Shown: positions 1-8,499 of the stretch, in pieces
Position numbering within the stretch: the stretch's first letter is position 1
Layout: every line of letters begins with the position of its first letter
DNA from: Thermobifida halotolerans
Lineage (GTDB): Bacteria > Actinomycetota > Actinomycetes > Streptosporangiales > Streptosporangiaceae
DNA length: 64,000 nucleotides
Assembly (NCBI RefSeq): GCF_003574835.2
Contig: NZ_CP063196.1
Coordinates: 3,100,001 to 3,164,000 of the forward strand
Direction: 5' to 3'
Notes under the pieces: model-generated
What the model was told of the DNA's origin: nothing
The model's database searches: none
Seen by the model: the letters and a program-made list of their open reading frames with translations, nothing else
Made by a program: the position numbers and the translations under genes

Positions 1-820
1 GCTCACCCGCCGGTCCGCCGGAGGCGTCGTGCACCGCGTCCGGCTCCGCCGACAGACCGGCGGGTTCGGCGACGACCTCGGCGCCGTAGTCGACCGGTTC
101 GTCGTCGGCCGGGGCGGTCGCCGGATCGACCGGTTCGGTCTCGGAGGCCTCGGCCTCCTCGACGGGCCGGGGTTCGGGTTCGGGTGCCGCGGACGGTGCG
201 TTCACTGGAGCGTTCCGGCTTTCGGGTTGTGTGGTTCTGCGGTCGTGCGGGGCGGGCGGCGCAGCGCTGCGGGAGGTCTCGTCCGGGGGCCTGCGGGGCG
301 GCGCGGGGGGCTGCTCCTCCGGGCTCCGCTGCCCGGAGCGTTCGGCGGCCGCCGCCCGGAGCGGGATGACGTTGCGCGCCGTGCGCTCCGCGGTGGGGCC
401 GCTGTCGTCGGGCGGGGCCGGTCGCGCGGGCGCCGTCCGCTCCTGCGGCGGGTCCGCGGGAACCGCCTGCGCCTCCGGACGCGCGGGCTCGGCGGGCGCC
501 GACTGTGCCGCGGGCGGCTGGGGCGGTGCGGCGCGGTGGCCCCCGTGGCCGGATTCGGGGGCGGCGTGCCGGGGAGGCCGCGCGCCACCGGGCGTGGGAG
601 GAGGCGCGTTCCCGGTTCCCCGCCCGGCCTCCGGCAGGCCGTCCAGCAGACCGCCCGGTGACGCGGGGTCGTCGTGGGGGGGCATCGCGGCCCAGCGGCC
701 ACCGCCGGCGGAGGACTGCCCGGACGTGGAGTAGGGGCCCCAACCGGGTCTTCTGCGCGCACGCCCGTGGTCGCTCCCCCGTTCCTCCCCGGGAACGCTG
801 TCTGTGCGGTCACCGCTCAA
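1..820 (-). CDS. Pro/Ala-rich hypothetical protein (C-terminus outside window)
   Basis: I do not recognise this protein. The reading frame stays open from a TTG at 820 to the window edge (273 codons seen). The TTG is preceded by a GGAGG six bases upstream, which is why I chose it over a GTG at 813 in another frame. The visible part is low complexity: an N-terminal stretch rich in Arg and Gly, then about 130 residues dominated by Pro and Ala with repeated Glu, then an acidic run rich in Glu, Pro and Ala. No transmembrane segment or catalytic motif is visible. It is probably a disordered linker or N-terminal region of a larger protein whose folded part lies beyond the left edge. Several other frames are also open here because of GC bias, but only this one has a ribosome site and balanced codon use. 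Confidence 0.55.
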   Translation of the reverse strand, partial: MSGDRTDSVPGEERGSDHGRARRRPGWGPYSTSGQSSAGGGRWAAMPPHDDPASPGGLLDGLPEAGRGTGNAPPPTPGGARPPRHAAPESGHGGHRAAPPQPPAAQSAPAEPARPEAQAVPADPPQERTAPARPAPPDDSGPTAERTARNVIPLRAAAAERSGQRSPEEQPPAPPRRPPDETSRSAAPPAPHDRRTTQPESRNAPVNAPSAAPEPEPRPVEEAEASETEPVDPATAPADDEPVDYGAEVVAEPAGLSAEPDAVHDASGGPAGE

Positions 821-947
821 GGGTTTCCTCCGTGGTCACTGGTCGGTCTCGGTCTCCGGTCAACGGCATGCCGCTCCCCGCCGTCGCCGCCGCGCCGCGG
901 TCGGGGCGCCGACTCGACGGATCACGGGTCATCGGTCGCTCCCCCAC

Positions 948-1958
948 TCAGAGCAACTCTGCCAGAAGTCCCACGAGCCGCGCGTTGGTCTCGTCGTCTC
1001 GGACCGCGATGCGCAGATAGTCCCCTCCCAGCCCCGGGAACGTGTCGCCGCGGCGCACCGCGACGCCGCGCGTGCGCAGCGCCTCGCGCAGCCGGTCCGC
1101 GCCGGGGGTGCGCACGAGCAGGAACGAGGCGCGGGCCCCGGGGGTGACGGCCAGGCCCAGGGCGGTGAGGTCGGCGGCCAGTCGGGCGCGCCGCCCCGCC
1201 AGTTCCGCCGCCCAGGCGTCGGCCTCGGCGACCGCTCGCGGGGAACTGCACTCGCACGCCGCCACCAGCGCCGGTGTGGAGACCGACCACAGCGGCTGGA
1301 CCTCCGCCAGCCGACGGACCAGCGCCGGTTCGGCCAGCAGGTAGCCGACGCGCAGTCCGGCCAGTCCCCAGGTCTTGGTGAGGCTGCGCACGACCACCAG
1401 TCCGGGCAGGTCGGCGCGGGTGGCCAGCGACTCGGGCTCCCCCGGGACGCAGTCGGCGAACGCCTCGTCCACGACGAGTGTCCGTCCCGGGCGGGCGAGC
1501 TTGGCCAGGGTTCCGGCGGAATGCAGCACCGACGTGGGATTGGTGGGGTTGCCGACCACGACGAGGTCGGCGTCCTCGGGGATGGCGTCGGGGTCGAGGG
1601 CGAAGTCGCCGTCCAGGATGGTCCGCTCGACCGGGTGCCCGGCTGCGCGCAGCGCCGCCTCGGGTTCGGTGAACTGGGGGTGCACCACGACCGCGCGGCG
1701 CGGGGTGAGGGCGCGCGCCACCAGGACGAACGCCTCGGCGGCACCCGCGGTGAGCAGCACCTCCCCGGGGGTGCGGCGGTGGCGGCTGGCCACCGCCCGG
1801 CGGGCGGGCGCGGGATCGGGGTAGGCGGCCAGGTCCGCGACGGAGGCGGCGATGCGTTCGGCCAGCCATCGCGGCGGGGTCCGGTCGCGCACGTTGACCG
1901 CGAAGTCGAGCAGACCGTGCCCGACCTCGGAATCGCCGTGGTGGCGCAGATCGACCAT
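948..1958 (-). CDS. cobC: CobC-type PLP aminotransferase, cobalamin pathway
   Basis: A 336-residue class I/II PLP-dependent enzyme of the histidinol-phosphate aminotransferase fold. The Rv2231c/CobC subgroup is linked to cobalamin biosynthesis, where relatives decarboxylate threonine phosphate to make the aminopropanol linker. Visible features are a YPDPAP-type substrate loop near residue 40, GNPTNPT around residue 125 (cofactor contact), a DEAF motif around 150 and the Schiff-base lysine in SLTKTWGLAGLR around 185. The start at 1958 is an ATG with a GAGG-containing leader; upstream in-frame extension into a longer reading frame has no support. A CobD/CbiB gene lies 6.5 kb away on the same strand, which supports the cobalamin reading. 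A true histidinol-phosphate aminotransferase is the alternative, but those are normally longer and sit in his operons. Confidence 0.75.
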   Translation of the reverse strand: MVDLRHHGDSEVGHGLLDFAVNVRDRTPPRWLAERIAASVADLAAYPDPAPARRAVASRHRRTPGEVLLTAGAAEAFVLVARALTPRRAVVVHPQFTEPEAALRAAGHPVERTILDGDFALDPDAIPEDADLVVVGNPTNPTSVLHSAGTLAKLARPGRTLVVDEAFADCVPGEPESLATRADLPGLVVVRSLTKTWGLAGLRVGYLLAEPALVRRLAEVQPLWSVSTPALVAACECSSPRAVAEADAWAAELAGRRARLAADLTALGLAVTPGARASFLLVRTPGADRLREALRTRGVAVRRGDTFPGLGGDYLRIAVRDDETNARLVGLLAELL

Positions 1959-2163
1959 GTGACCTCGCGTTCCCCCGATACGCTGGACGTCCTCGACGAC
2001 CGAACCTACCTCCCCGCCGTGTCCGGACCCGCTCCTCCCCTCCGTTGCCGCGCCCGCGCGGCGACCGTGCGCGCTCCACCGGGCACGCGGCGCCACCGGT
2101 TCCGGCCGCCCCGCCCCGAGGGCACCTGGGCGCTCTCCTTCCCCGGCTTCCCGTCGGGGTTCC

Positions 2164-2736
2164 TCAGCCCGCCAGGTCCGGGCGGATGGCGCTGTAGACG
2201 GCCAGGTCGGTGCGGCCGCGGTGCAGCGGCATGGAGTTGCGTTCGATTCCCTCGTAGACGTATCCGGCCTTCTCCGCGACGCGGCGCGAGGCGGTGTTGG
2301 CCGTGGCCGCCTTGAGCGCGACGCGCTCGAACCCCTGGTCGAGCAGCGCCCAGCGGGTGACGGCGACCACCGCCTCGGGGGCCAGTCCCCTGCCGCGCAG
2401 GTCCGGAGCCAGCAGGTAGCCGATCTCGGTGACGCGCGCCGCCCAGTTGGTGCGAACCAGCCCGAAGGACCCGACGTAGCGCCCGGTCTCCCTGCACACG
2501 GCCGCCCACTGCTGGCCGTCGCCGGTCGCCCGTATGGCCGGGGCGGTCTCGACGCACCAGGTGACGGCGTCGGAGCGGGTGTAGGGCTGTCCGGGCGCGG
2601 GAATCGGCAGCCAGCGCTGGGTGAGCGGGTCGCGGGCGGCCCGCAGCACGTCGTCGACGTCTCCTTCGGTGAAGGCACGCAGGAGCATGCGGTCCGTCTC
2701 CAGGATGACGCTGGGCATGATCGGGTCGGTGGGCAC
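2164..2736 (-). CDS. GNAT family N-acetyltransferase (RimJ/RimL type)
   Basis: A 190-residue acetyltransferase of the RimJ/RimL-like GNAT group (Acetyltransf_3). After an N-terminal strand with LETDRMLLR it shows the family layout: substrate strands, EIGYLLAPDLRGRGLA around residue 110 (the acetyl-CoA pyrophosphate loop, R/Q-x-x-G-x-G/A) and the C-terminal ANTASRRVAEKAGY helix and strand. The start is a GTG at 2736 with AGAAGGAG four bases upstream; an ATG seven codons in (IMPS) is possible. The acceptor cannot be told from sequence: ribosomal protein N-termini, antibiotics and small amines are all used by relatives. It is monocistronic, 205 bases upstream of the CobC-type gene. Confidence 0.82.
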   Translation of the reverse strand: MPTDPIMPSVILETDRMLLRAFTEGDVDDVLRAARDPLTQRWLPIPAPGQPYTRSDAVTWCVETAPAIRATGDGQQWAAVCRETGRYVGSFGLVRTNWAARVTEIGYLLAPDLRGRGLAPEAVVAVTRWALLDQGFERVALKAATANTASRRVAEKAGYVYEGIERNSMPLHRGRTDLAVYSAIRPDLAG

Positions 2737-3009
2737 ATCGCTCCTTCTCGGGCGGCCGCCCTCGGAGCCCGCGGAACCGGGTCTTCGGCAACGGCGTGGT
2801 GACCGCCTTCTCGTACCGCGGATCCGCGTGCCCGCACCGGGTGACGGCCGTCCGTCAGTGTGCCAAGACGGCCGCCTCCCGCCAACAGCGCCCCGCCGGA
2901 ACGGGTGGTGAGAGCGGTGCGGCAACCGACGCCCCTGCTTCTCGAGCGCCCCGGCGATTTGGCAGGGTGTTAGGCGAATGCCCCTGTCGTCCCTCCCCCG
3001 GAGTGCCCT

Positions 3010-3153
3010 GTGGTCTGGCTCTTACTCGCCGGTGTCCTGGCCGTGGTTCTCGTCCCGCTCCTCGTGCTCTTCGTCCGCCTCATCCGCCTGCCGTCCCCCA
3101 CGGTCCTGCGGCGGCACGACGCCCGGAGCGCGGACGACGGCGGGGGCGACTGA
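3010..3153 (+). CDS. 47-residue single-pass membrane protein
   Basis: A short gene with a GTG start at 3010 behind a CGGAG six bases upstream and a TGA at 3151. The product begins with about 25 strongly hydrophobic residues (Leu, Val, Ala), then LIRLP and a short basic-to-acidic tail ending in DDGGGD, so it should be a single-pass membrane peptide with a cytoplasmic or exposed charged tail. Third positions are almost all G or C, as in neighbouring real genes. The fifth codon is TTA, the rare leucine codon that in streptomycetes depends on the bldA tRNA. It lies between the GNAT gene and the convergent DUF6504 gene. I do not recognise a family. Confidence 0.55.
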   Translation: MVWLLLAGVLAVVLVPLLVLFVRLIRLPSPTVLRRHDARSADDGGGD

Positions 3154-3171
3154 GTCGCGGCCGCCGTCCCG

Positions 3172-3444
3172 TCACATGGTCACCCTGGCCAGCAGCCAGG
3201 TCCCGGTGGTGGAGTCGTGGCGCAGTTCGTAGAGGCCGGAATCCGCCCCCGCCCCGGCGCGCACCCGCCAGAAGGTCCGCTCGGGAGGCCGCCTTCCGTC
3301 TCCGGAGGAGATGTCCGAGCGCACCGTGACCCAGTGGTCGAGGATCTGCCGGACCACGTGGAGCCGCCCCTGCCAGACGAACCGCGTCGGCCTTCCGTCG
3401 TGCTCCCACACCTGCACCGGCACGCCGTAGACCCGTCCCGTCAT
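3172..3444 (-). CDS. DUF6504-like protein, LexA-controlled
   Basis: A 90-residue protein resembling DUF6504. It opens with TGRVYGVPVQVWEHDGRPTRF, contains the strand FVWQGRLHVVRQILDHWV, and ends in a run like YELRHDSTTGTWLLARV. From memory, this family in actinomycetes often lies beside the ImuB/DnaE2 translesion polymerase genes, but those partners are absent here. I chose the ATG at 3444 because GGGAG lies about six bases before it; an ATG four codons upstream (3456) has a poorer site. A strong match to the actinobacterial SOS box lies 65 bases upstream (3509-3524), which supports a DNA-damage role. Biochemical function is unknown. Confidence 0.72.
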   Translation of the reverse strand: MTGRVYGVPVQVWEHDGRPTRFVWQGRLHVVRQILDHWVTVRSDISSGDGRRPPERTFWRVRAGAGADSGLYELRHDSTTGTWLLARVTM

Positions 3445-3508
3445 CACCGCTCCCATGAACCCCCCAAAGCGTGCGCGCCCCCACCGGCGTTCGGATCACG
3501 ATCCGGAT

Positions 3509-3524
3509 TCGAACACATGTTCCA
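3509..3524. promoter_or_regulatory. LexA (SOS) box
   Basis: The sequence TCGAACACATGTTCCA matches the actinobacterial/Bacillus LexA consensus TCGAAC-N4-GTTCGA at 11 of 12 defined positions and is nearly palindromic. It lies between the DUF6504 gene (start 3444, minus strand) and the kinase gene (start 3757, plus strand), 65 bases from the former, so DUF6504 is the likelier target. Confidence 0.75.
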
Positions 3525-3756
3525 ATGATAGTGGAGAACACCGCCGGGCAGGAGCGAAACGCCCGATGCTCCGGCGCTGTCCGGCCCCGGCCACTCCTCC
3601 CCCCACCGGTCGCGCCCTGTCGCCCGCCCGTGGTTCACTGCTGGCGTCACCCCTTCGGACCGGTGCCGCCTCCCACACCTCACACCGCATCCGCCCACAC
3701 CGGGGCTCGCTACGCTGTGGAAGGCGGACCGCAGCATTCACAAAGGAACCCCCACT

Positions 3757-5751
3757 GTGACGCCAAACGGGCACGAGCGCGCCAGGCCCCTCCGCACCGG
3801 CGACCCGACCGAACTGGGTGGGTACCGCATCGTCGGCCGTCTGGGGCGGGGCGGCATGGGAACGGTCTACCTCGGCAGGAGCGCGGAGGGACGCACTGTC
3901 GCGATCAAGCTGATCCACCCCGACCTCAGCGACGACACCGCGTTCCGGCGGCGCTTCGCACGCGAGGTGGCGGCGGCCCGGCGGGTCGCCCGGTTCTCCA
4001 CCGCCGCGGTGATCGACGCGCGGCTGGACGGCGACCCGCTGTTCATCGTCTCCGAGTACGTCGCGGGCCCCAACCTGGCCGAGGCGGTCAAGACCGGTGG
4101 TCCCATGCACGGCGGCACCCTGGAGAGCCTGGCCATGGGGGTGGCCGCGGCACTCACCGCGATCCACGGCGCGGGCGTGGTCCACCGCGACCTCAAACCC
4201 GCCAACGTCCTGCTGTCCTCGGTGGGACCGAAGGTGATCGACTTCGGCATCGCCCGGGCGATGGACGACGACAGCGCCGTCACCCGCTCCAGCCAGCTCA
4301 TGGGCACCCCCGCCTACCTCGCTCCCGAACTCATCGCGGGGGAGCCTCCGGCGACGCCGTCCGACATCTTCTCCTGGGGCTGCCTGGTCGCCTACGCCGG
4401 AACCGGGCGGGCGCCCTTCGACGGGCCCACCGTTCCGGCGGTGCTGCACCAGATCATCTCCGAGCCGCCCAACCTGTCGGGGCTCGACCCGGCCATGCGG
4501 GAACTGGTCGAGAGCGCCCTGGGCAAGTTCCCCGACAACCGTCCCACCGCCCAGGAGCTGCTCAACCGGCTGATCGGGCAGGAGGCGCCGAGCCCGGACG
4601 CCGTCCACGAGACCGTGGCGCGCTCCTGGACCCCGCCGTCGGTCGCGCGCCCCGCCCCCGAGAGCACGCCTTCGGGGCCGAACCCGGCCGCGCACGCCGT
4701 CGCCGCCCCGCCCGCGGGCACTCCCCCGACCGGACAGCCCGCCGCCGCCGCGCCTCCGCCCGGTCAGCTCCCCGGTCCCCCGGGCACTCCCCCGACCGGG
4801 CAGCCCGCCGCCGCGCCTCCGGTCCCGGGCGGGACCGGAACAGCCGCACACGTTCCCGGCACACCACCCGGGGGGCAGCGGCGTCCGGGCGACAACGCCC
4901 TTCCCGAGTCCCCGGCCCCCTGGGGCGGCCCCGGGCAGGACACTCCTCGGCTCCGCCGCCGCAGGAGGCTCCACCCGGGAAAGGCGGTGGGCGCGGGCGC
5001 GACGGCGCTCGCCCTGGTGGCCGCGGCGGTCCTCGGCGGCGTGTGGCTGTTCGGCGGCCCGGGCGTCCCCCAGGGCATCCAGATCTACGCCGACGACTTC
5101 ACCACGCGCGACGGCTGGGACGACCGCGACTTCGACCCCGAGAACACCTTCTACCGGTGGGGCTACCACCAGGGCGGCTACGCGCTCAGCGCCGACGGGG
5201 ACTCCCAGCCCGCCACCGGCTACCCGGCGCCCGTCGACGACCTGCCCGAGCAGGTGCGGATCAGCGCCACCGCCCGGGTGCTGTCCGGACCGGCCTACGG
5301 GACGTTCGGGCTGTACTGCTTCCGCAACGACGACGGCGACGACAACACCACCGCCTACACCGCCAGCGTGCGGGTGGACGGCACCGAGGCGGAGATCCGG
5401 CGCGACGGGGGACCGCAGGGCTCCACCCACCTGGAGCGCGTCACCGGAGACCCCCTCCCCGGGTTCGCCGGAACCCCCGGGGACGCGGAGGAACCGGCCG
5501 TCAACACGCTCGACTTCACCTGCGAACTGGACGCCGAGACCGACACGATCGGCCTCAACCTGTGGATCAACGGCGAACACGTGCTGGAGGCTGTCGACGG
5601 CAACCCGCTGCCCCACGACGGCGAGGGCGCCCCGCAGACCGGCATCACTGCGGCCCGGGGCGTCGGAGGGGGCGGCGACATCGTGGTGGTTTTCGACGAC
5701 TTCGCGGTGTACCGACTGGGTGACGGAGAAACCGGGGACCCGGAAGGGTAA
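3757..5751 (+). CDS. Transmembrane Ser/Thr protein kinase (PknB family) with extracellular lectin-like domain
   Basis: A 664-residue Hanks-type kinase. The catalytic domain spans about residues 20-275: glycine loop LGRGGMGTVY, the ATP-anchoring lysine in VAIKLI, the catalytic loop HRDLKPANVLL, the metal-binding DFGIA and the P+1 segment GTPAYLAPE. A Pro/Ala/Gly-rich juxtamembrane linker (about 290-410) contains repeats of GTPPTGQPAAA. One transmembrane helix follows (about 413-433, VGAGATALALVAAAVLGG). The outer part (about 440-664) starts YADDFTTRDGWDD and resembles concanavalin-A-like/DUF1080 sensor domains rather than PASTA repeats, so the ligand may be a glycan. The GTG start has AAAGGA nine bases upstream and a TACGCT -10-like box at 3711. 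Monocistronic. Confidence 0.88.
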   Translation: MTPNGHERARPLRTGDPTELGGYRIVGRLGRGGMGTVYLGRSAEGRTVAIKLIHPDLSDDTAFRRRFAREVAAARRVARFSTAAVIDARLDGDPLFIVSEYVAGPNLAEAVKTGGPMHGGTLESLAMGVAAALTAIHGAGVVHRDLKPANVLLSSVGPKVIDFGIARAMDDDSAVTRSSQLMGTPAYLAPELIAGEPPATPSDIFSWGCLVAYAGTGRAPFDGPTVPAVLHQIISEPPNLSGLDPAMRELVESALGKFPDNRPTAQELLNRLIGQEAPSPDAVHETVARSWTPPSVARPAPESTPSGPNPAAHAVAAPPAGTPPTGQPAAAAPPPGQLPGPPGTPPTGQPAAAPPVPGGTGTAAHVPGTPPGGQRRPGDNALPESPAPWGGPGQDTPRLRRRRRLHPGKAVGAGATALALVAAAVLGGVWLFGGPGVPQGIQIYADDFTTRDGWDDRDFDPENTFYRWGYHQGGYALSADGDSQPATGYPAPVDDLPEQVRISATARVLSGPAYGTFGLYCFRNDDGDDNTTAYTASVRVDGTEAEIRRDGGPQGSTHLERVTGDPLPGFAGTPGDAEEPAVNTLDFTCELDAETDTIGLNLWINGEHVLEAVDGNPLPHDGEGAPQTGITAARGVGGGGDIVVVFDDFAVYRLGDGETGDPEG

Positions 5752-5803
5752 CGTCTGCCCCGTCGAGTCCTGACGGATCCCGTGAGTTTCGAGGAGGCCA
5801 CGC

Positions 5804-6769
5804 ATGCGCGCCATCGTTGTCGAGGAGACCGGCGGCCCCGAGGTCCTGCGTCCCGCCGAGGCGCCCGACCCGGTGCCCGGTCCCGGCCAGGTCGTCGTCG
5901 ACCTGGCGGCCCGCGGGGTCAACTTCATCGAGATCTACCAGCGCTCCGGCGTCTACCCGGTGCCCACCCCGTGGATTCCCGGCAGCGAGGGCGCGGGCGT
6001 CGTCAGCGCCGTCGGTGAGGGCGTCAGCGGGGTGACCGTCGGCTCGCGGGTGGCGTCGGTGGCGTTCCGGGGCTCCTACGCCGAGCGCGCCGTCGTCGAC
6101 GCCGACAACCTCGTCCCGGTCCCCGACGGCGTCTCCACCGACCAGGCCGCCGCGGTCCTGCTCCAGGGGCTCACCGCCCACTACCTGACCCACTCGACCT
6201 ATCCCGTGCAGAGCGGCGACACCGTGCTGGTGCACGCGGCGGCCGGTGGGACGGGCCAGCTCATCACCCAGCTCGCCAAGATGCGCGGCGCCCGGGTGAT
6301 CGGCACGGTGTCCACCGAGGCCAAGGAGCGTCAGGCCCGCGAGGCGGGAGCCGACGAGATCGTCCGCTACACCGAGTTCGACGTGGTCGAGGAGGTCCGG
6401 CGGCTGACCGACGGCGAGGGCGTGCCCGTGGTCTACGACGGTGTGGGCGCCGCCACCTTCGACGCGAGCCTGGCCTGCCTGCGTCCCCGCGGGGTGCTCG
6501 TGCTGTTCGGGCAGTCCAGCGGCGTCGTCCCGCCGTTCGACCCGCAGCGGTTGAACGCGGCCGGATCGGTCTACCTGACCCGGCCGTCCCTGGGCCACTA
6601 CACCAGGACCCGGGAGGAGTTGCTGGAACGCTCCTCCGACGTGCTCGGTCTGGTCTCGACCGGCGGGCTCGCCGTGCACGTGGGCGGGCACTACCCGCTG
6701 GCCGAGGCGCACCGCGCGCACACCGACCTCGCCTCCCGGGCGACCACTGGCAAGCTGCTGCTGGTCTAG
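5804..6769 (+). CDS. qor: Zinc-independent NADPH:quinone oxidoreductase (MDR superfamily)
   Basis: A 321-residue medium-chain reductase of the quinone oxidoreductase branch. It has the QOR opening (RAIVVEETGGPEVL), the active-site region GVNFIEIYQRSGVYP near residue 45, and the NADPH-binding loop AAAGGTGQLITQLAK around residue 145. The zinc-ligand cysteines of alcohol dehydrogenases are absent, as expected for this branch. Such enzymes transfer electrons from NADPH to quinones or reduce enone-type double bonds in the cytoplasm. The ATG has GAGGAGG six bases upstream. It is convergent with the SPFH gene and its true substrate cannot be inferred. Confidence 0.88.
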   Translation: MRAIVVEETGGPEVLRPAEAPDPVPGPGQVVVDLAARGVNFIEIYQRSGVYPVPTPWIPGSEGAGVVSAVGEGVSGVTVGSRVASVAFRGSYAERAVVDADNLVPVPDGVSTDQAAAVLLQGLTAHYLTHSTYPVQSGDTVLVHAAAGGTGQLITQLAKMRGARVIGTVSTEAKERQAREAGADEIVRYTEFDVVEEVRRLTDGEGVPVVYDGVGAATFDASLACLRPRGVLVLFGQSSGVVPPFDPQRLNAAGSVYLTRPSLGHYTRTREELLERSSDVLGLVSTGGLAVHVGGHYPLAEAHRAHTDLASRATTGKLLLV

Positions 6770-6818
6770 GACCTGCCCGGCGGTGAGCCGGCGGCCCGCG
6801 GCCGGCACGGCCGTCGAC

Positions 6819-7922
6819 TCACCGTTCGCCGCGCCCCCGTTCGGGCAGGCCCGCCGGTCCCGCCGCCGCCTGCGCCTCGGCCTTGGCCTCGGCCACCGCC
6901 TCGGCCGCGCTGTCGGCGGCCTGGTCGACGGCGCGCAGCGCGTCGGCGCCGCCCTCCTGGCCCGAGGTGAGCTCCGGGGTCGCCCCCGCCTCCTCGTCCT
7001 CGCGCTCCGTCTCCTCGGGGGCGGACTCGGCGCGGTCGCCGTCGGCGGAGGGAGCGAACGCCCTGCTGAGGTTCTGGACGGCCTGGGTGAGCTCGCCGGG
7101 GATGACCCAGAAGGTGTTGCCCTCGCCCTGGGCGAGCGTCGGCAGCGTCTCCAGGTACTTGTAGGCCAGCAGCTTGGAGTCGGCGTTGTTGGCGTGCACC
7201 GCCCGGAACACCCGCTCGATGGCCTTGGCCTCGCCGTCGGCGCGCAGGATGGCGGCCTGCTGCTCGCCCTGCGCCTCCAGGATGGCCTGCTGGCGGGCGC
7301 CTTCGGCGGTGAGGATGCGGGACTGGCGCTCTCCCTCGGCGTGCAGGATGACGGCTCGCTTGTCGCGTTCGGCCCGCATCTGCTTCTCCATCGCCTCCTT
7401 GATGGTGGGCGGCGGGTCGATGGCCTTGATCTCGACGCGGTTGACCCGGATCCCCCACTTGCCGGTGGCGTCGTCGAGCACGCCGCGCAGCCGCGAGTTG
7501 ATCTCCTCGCGCGAGGTGAGGGTGCGCTCCAGGTCCATGCCGCCGATGACGTTGCGCAGTGTGGTGATGGTGAGCTGGTCGATGGCCTGGAGGTAGTTGG
7601 CCACCTCGTAGGCGGCGGCCCGGGGGTCGGTGATCTGGTAGTAGAGGACGGTGTCGATGTTGACCACCAGGTTGTCCTCGGTGATCACCGGCTGGGGCCG
7701 GGAGGAGAACACCTGCTCGCGGAGGTCGAACTTGGTGTTGACCCGGTCGACGACCGGGATGATGAAGTTCAGCCCCGGTTGCAGGGTGCGCAGGTAGCGT
7801 CCGAAGCGTTCGATGTTGTAGGCGCGGGCCTGGGGGACGATCCGCACGGTGGACATCACGCCCAGAACCACGAGGACCGCGAGAGTGATGAGGACGATTT
7901 CCGTACCCATGGCGGTTGTCAT
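6819..7922 (-). CDS. SPFH/stomatin-like (band 7) membrane scaffold protein
   Basis: A 367-residue prohibitin/stomatin homologue (slipin, QmcA type). It has an N-terminal membrane helix (about residues 5-25), the band 7 domain with RAYNIERFGRYLRTLQPGL and PVVDRVNTKFDLREQ, and a long alanine/glutamate-rich coiled coil (about 185-260, repeated AEGERQ/AEGARQQAILEAQ heptads). It ends in a variable acidic tail. These proteins form large membrane rings or microdomains. The NfeD partner lies 80 bases upstream on the same strand, so the two form the usual NfeD-stomatin unit. The start is uncertain: GGAGG sits only one base before the ATG at 7922 and 13 bases before the ATG at 7910, so either may be used. 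Confidence 0.88.
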   Translation of the reverse strand: MTTAMGTEIVLITLAVLVVLGVMSTVRIVPQARAYNIERFGRYLRTLQPGLNFIIPVVDRVNTKFDLREQVFSSRPQPVITEDNLVVNIDTVLYYQITDPRAAAYEVANYLQAIDQLTITTLRNVIGGMDLERTLTSREEINSRLRGVLDDATGKWGIRVNRVEIKAIDPPPTIKEAMEKQMRAERDKRAVILHAEGERQSRILTAEGARQQAILEAQGEQQAAILRADGEAKAIERVFRAVHANNADSKLLAYKYLETLPTLAQGEGNTFWVIPGELTQAVQNLSRAFAPSADGDRAESAPEETEREDEEAGATPELTSGQEGGADALRAVDQAADSAAEAVAEAKAEAQAAAGPAGLPERGRGER

Positions 7923-8002
7923 TCCTCCTTCGGTGTCTTCCCCGGGTCTGAAGGGGTGGACGTCCGTGAAGGCTCGGGGGCGGGTCCTTCACGGGCCCGG
8001 TG

Positions 8003-8443
8003 TCACGGCAGAGCCTCCCGGGGGTAGACCACCGCGGTGGCGCCTTCGATCTCCATGACGTCGACGTGGACTCCGGCGGGGATGGTGAGCGTCTCGTCGA
8101 GGCAGCGGGCCGACCACTCCTCACCGGAGAGCCTGATCCTGCCGCCGTCGCCGGTGACCTCCTCTATGACGAGCGCGCTCTTTCCCACCAGTGCGTCGGC
8201 GCCCGAACGCAGCAGCGGGGGCTGGGCCATGTGGCGGCGGGCGATCGGACGGACGACGAGCAGTCCGGCCGCCGAGGCCGCCAGGAACGCCACGACCTGT
8301 CCGGCCAGGCCGACTCCGACGGCTCCCACCACACCCGCGATCAGTGCCGCCGCCGCGAGGAGCCCCAGAGCGAGAGTGAGGGTGAACAGTTCGGCGATTC
8401 CCAGAGCGACGGCCACGACCAACCAGACAACCCACACCGACAT
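8003..8443 (-). CDS. nfeD: NfeD-like membrane protein with C-terminal OB domain
   Basis: A 146-residue short NfeD (NfeD1b type, without the ClpP-like protease domain). Three or four transmembrane segments fill residues 1-70, followed by a soluble beta-rich OB-fold with LVGKSALVIEEVTGDGGRIRLSGEEW (residues about 84-110) and VDVMEIEGATAVVYP. NfeD proteins act with stomatin-like SPFH proteins encoded next door, as here, and are thought to help assemble or regulate membrane microdomains. The ATG is at 8443; an A-rich leader with AGGAGCTGAT precedes it. First gene of a two-gene unit with the SPFH gene. Confidence 0.87.
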   Translation of the reverse strand: MSVWVVWLVVAVALGIAELFTLTLALGLLAAAALIAGVVGAVGVGLAGQVVAFLAASAAGLLVVRPIARRHMAQPPLLRSGADALVGKSALVIEEVTGDGGRIRLSGEEWSARCLDETLTIPAGVHVDVMEIEGATAVVYPREALP

Positions 8444-8499
8444 ATCAGCTCCTGCTTCTGTGGCGGGTATCTCTAAAGCTACCCGCCACGGCGATCAGT

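Noticed and set aside
2842-2857. TGACGG-CCGT-CCGTCA inverted repeat upstream of the GNAT gene
   Set aside because: Short and not matched to a known operator; such symmetry is common by chance in GC-rich DNA.
3496-5928. 810-codon minus-strand frame opposite the kinase
   Set aside because: Gly/Arg/Val-rich low-complexity translation with no domain; it is the complement of the kinase gene.
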